From GCA-2683135 sp964507445 (GTDB lineage Bacteria; Planctomycetota; GCA-002687715), in the NCBI GenBank assembly GCA_964507445.1, contig CAZDQF010000022.1:1-64000 (forward strand): DNA of 64,000 nt, given 5' to 3'. How positions within the stretch are numbered: position 1 is the stretch's first letter; each line of letters begins with the position of its first letter. Below are positions 62,045 to 64,000 of this stretch, one piece after another. A model generated the notes under the pieces. That model did not search any database and was not told the origin of the DNA. It saw nothing but the letters and a program-made list of their open reading frames with translations. A program made the position numbers and the translations under genes.

Positions 62045-62410
62045 ATGGTGCTGGTGATGGCGGCGTGCGGCTCTACCGAAGCCCCTTCGGTGCGCTCCCG
62101 CGTCACCACCGACGCTGGCCAGCAAGCGGACGACGCCATCCGGCAGCGGCTGGAGTCCGTCACCATCCTCATGGAACAGTTCGAGGAGGGAGAGACACGA
62201 GCCGAGGTCGAGGTGCTGGCTCGGGAGATCGCCCTCCTGACGCGGGACCCCATGTTCGATCCGTGGCCCCTGACCAGGGCGAAGCTCGGCACCCAGGCCC
62301 TCTTCCTGGTCGCGGACGACGCCGACGCCCGCACCCGGGCGCTGAAGCGCTGCACCACGCTCATCCAGGACATGAACCAGACCGCTGACGGACGAGGAGG
62401 CCGACCATAG
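62045..62410 (+). CDS. Small lipoprotein, hypothetical
   Basis: About 121 residues, start uncertain. A short lipoprotein signal (VMAACGSTEAP) leads a helical body (QADDAIRQRLESVTILMEQFEEGETRAEVEVLAREIALLTRDP). The frame upstream lacks another good start, and the seven residues before the Cys are short for a signal, so a non-ATG start upstream is possible. It lies between the HEAT-VWA gene and rnd, probably in the same transcript. Confidence 0.6.
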   Translation: MVLVMAACGSTEAPSVRSRVTTDAGQQADDAIRQRLESVTILMEQFEEGETRAEVEVLAREIALLTRDPMFDPWPLTRAKLGTQALFLVADDADARTRALKRCTTLIQDMNQTADGRGGRP

Positions 62411-62436
62411 CCTCACACCTCCCTCACGACGCGGTC

Positions 62437-63564
62437 ATGGTGGAGTCGCCGTCCCAGCTCACCGAGGTCGCGGCCTCCCTGGAGCGCGCAGACCGTATCG
62501 CCCTGGACACGGAGTCCAACAGCCTGCACGTGTACGCGGAGCAGGTGTGCTACGTCCAGCTCAAAGCCAACGACCGGGTCTTCCTTGTGGACACGGTCGC
62601 CGTCCGGGATCTGAGCCTCCTCAAGCCGTCTCTCGAAGACCCCGGCATCACCAAGCTGCTTCATGGCGCCGACTACGACGTGGTCTGCCTCAAGCGGGAC
62701 TTCGATATCGGGCTGAGCCCGATCTTCGACACCATGATCGCCGCCCAGATGCTCGGATACGAACAACTCGGGCTGGCCGCCCTGGTCAGTCGACACTTCG
62801 ACGTGACCATGAACAAGAGCCTGTCGAAGAACAACTGGGGCAAGCGACCGCTGAACGAGGAGTACATCCCCTACCTGGTGGACGACGTGATCTACCTGGA
62901 GGAGCTCCATGACATCCTCCACGGCGCCCTGGAAGAGCAGGACTACCTGGAGGAGGCGGCCATCGAGTTTTCTCGGGTCTCCAGGCAGGAATGGCGCGGC
63001 GGCGCCGGCCTGGCCCCGGAGGGGTTCCGACGGATCAAGGGGGCCAGGAACCTGAACCAGACGGACCTGTCGATCCTCAAGGAGCTCTACGCCGTGCGTG
63101 ACGCCCTGGCGCAGGACATGAACGTCCCGGTGTTCCGCATCATGGGCAACGAGCAGATGCTCGCCGTCGCGAGGCGTCGCCCGACGGACCTCAGGAAGCT
63201 CGCCCGCATCCGCGGCTTCACCTCTCGGGTGATCAAACGGATGGGGACCCAGGTCATCGAGGCCGTCCGGGCCGGGGTCGCCAACAAGGCCGAGGTCCCC
63301 CTGCGCGTGAAGCAGAAGGGCGAGCGACCGACGGAGGCTCAGTCCATGGTCTCCGAGGAGCTCCGGCGCTGGCGACGCGGCGAGATCGCACGGCGCAAGG
63401 CCCCTTCCATCGTGGTGCTGCCGAATCACGTCATGGAGCGGATCTCCCGCTCATGCCCCAGGGACCTGGAGCAGCTGAGCCAGATCGAGGGTCTGGGCGA
63501 GGGCCGCCTGGACCGGTACGGCGACGTGATCCTCGGGATCGTGAACGACGTGCTCGGGGACTGA
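62437..63564 (+). CDS. rnd: Ribonuclease D
   Basis: 375 residues. The DEDD exonuclease motifs are visible: IALDTESNSLHVY (motif I), LLHGADYDVVCLKRDF (motif II) and the closing YLVDDVIYLEEL (motif III with Tyr nearby). Two HRDC-type helical domains follow (QTDLSILKELYAVRDALAQDMNVPVFRI and MVSEELRRWRRGEIARRKAPSIVVLP). It trims tRNA 3' ends. The family N terminus fits the ATG at 62437. Confidence 0.95.
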   Translation: MVESPSQLTEVAASLERADRIALDTESNSLHVYAEQVCYVQLKANDRVFLVDTVAVRDLSLLKPSLEDPGITKLLHGADYDVVCLKRDFDIGLSPIFDTMIAAQMLGYEQLGLAALVSRHFDVTMNKSLSKNNWGKRPLNEEYIPYLVDDVIYLEELHDILHGALEEQDYLEEAAIEFSRVSRQEWRGGAGLAPEGFRRIKGARNLNQTDLSILKELYAVRDALAQDMNVPVFRIMGNEQMLAVARRRPTDLRKLARIRGFTSRVIKRMGTQVIEAVRAGVANKAEVPLRVKQKGERPTEAQSMVSEELRRWRRGEIARRKAPSIVVLPNHVMERISRSCPRDLEQLSQIEGLGEGRLDRYGDVILGIVNDVLGD

Positions 63565-63613
63565 CCGACAACAACCCCCGCCCTTTCGCCGCCGCCCTCT
63601 TAGAATGTCCCCC

Positions 63614-64000
63614 ATGGACGCCCCGCGGCCGCGTTTTCGTATCGGCTACTGCACCTCCGGCCTCGCCGGGCACCGGCTCCCGGAGGCGCTCAACCTGCTC
63701 GCGGACCTGGGATACCGGGGCGTCTTCATCACCCTCGATGTCCACCACCTGGACCCTCTCTCCGGAGGCGTCCGGGATGAAGTAGCGGCCATCAAGTCCA
63801 TCCTCCACACCCTGGACATGGAGGCGGTGGTGGAGACCGGCGCCCGGTTCATCCTGGACCCGCGGCGCAAGCACCACCCCAACCTGCTCTCGCGGGAAGG
63901 AGCCGACCGCCGAGAGGCGTTCCTCCGCAGCGCCATCGACATCGCCAACGAGCTCGAAGCGCCGTGCGTCTCCCTGTGGTCGGGAGGGAACCACGACGGG
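63614..64000 (+). CDS. Sugar phosphate isomerase/epimerase family protein (cut by window end)
   Basis: The first 129 residues of a TIM-barrel protein; the stop lies beyond the window. It starts MDAPRPRFRIGYCTSGLAGHRL and continues LADLGYRGVFITLDVHHLDP and ANELEAPCVSLWSGGNHDG, as in the xylose-isomerase-like group. It is a distant relative of the gene at 53057. ATG at 63614 is the natural start. Confidence 0.8.
   Translation, partial: MDAPRPRFRIGYCTSGLAGHRLPEALNLLADLGYRGVFITLDVHHLDPLSGGVRDEVAAIKSILHTLDMEAVVETGARFILDPRRKHHPNLLSREGADRREAFLRSAIDIANELEAPCVSLWSGGNHDG

Noticed and set aside
1..64000. CRISPR array, insertion sequence or prophage
   Set aside because: I saw no regularly spaced short direct repeats, no transposase, integrase or phage structural gene, and no terminal inverted repeats.

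Overview
This is 64 kb of GC-rich bacterial chromosome (about two-thirds G+C where I counted) with no phage, plasmid, insertion-sequence or CRISPR signature. The gene style points to a Gram-negative bacterium with a large secretome, most likely a planctomycete or relative. The signs are many secreted or lipoprotein genes of unknown function, HEAT-repeat proteins fused to von Willebrand A (VWA) domains, FG-GAP/ASPIC-UnbV and LVIVD repeat proteins, DUF3500 and DUF3352-like proteins, and a complete Na+-NQR operon. The lineage is an inference from gene content only; there is no rRNA here.

Layout. 1-5.0 kb: a secreted protein, then a minus-strand acyl-CoA operon (MDR oxidoreductase, enoyl-CoA hydratase, amidohydrolase, 3-hydroxyacyl-CoA dehydrogenase). 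5.1-8.5 kb: SYLF lipoprotein, DUF3500 protein, lipoprotein aldose 1-epimerase, DUF4149 membrane protein. 8.5-15.7 kb: nqrABCDEF-apbE-nqrM, a self-contained operon holding the sodium pump, the enzyme that attaches its covalent FMN and its maturation factor. 15.9-21.9 kb: a secreted protein with a TULIP/BPI-like look, a LOG-family protein and a carboxypeptidase-regulatory/HEAT protein. 21.9-30 kb: fabZ-like dehydratase, bacilliredoxin-like YtxJ, dinB, FIST protein, sirtuin, a methyltransferase with a lipoprotein signal, an MFS transporter and a hybrid histidine kinase.

30.3-39.2 kb: one 8.9-kb gene for a lipoprotein of about 2,970 residues with 21 tandem Ig-like modules, seven calcium-type FG-GAP motifs and an ASPIC/UnbV tail, closed by a very strong terminator and preceded by a 322-bp non-coding leader that may be structured. 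39.3-44.2 kb: ECF sigma factor, secreted serine hydrolase, DUF3352-like protein. 44.2-47.4 kb: hslO, nudix, hemB and a thiopurine-methyltransferase-like gene, all on the minus strand. 47.6-53.0 kb: four secreted proteins, one with LVIVD repeats, one with a beta-helix and one with HEAT-VWA. 53-64 kb: two sugar-phosphate isomerase-like genes (the second cut by the window end), tRNA-Trp, small hypothetical genes, an SPL-like radical SAM protein, a possible phosphodiester glycosidase, threonine dehydratase, a second HEAT-VWA protein and ribonuclease D.

The most unusual items are the TULIP-like secreted protein, the higher-order module pattern in the giant lipoprotein and its leader, a proline inside the NqrB flavinylation motif, and a G8 tract plus a drop in GC exactly where the second HEAT-VWA gene enters its VWA domain.
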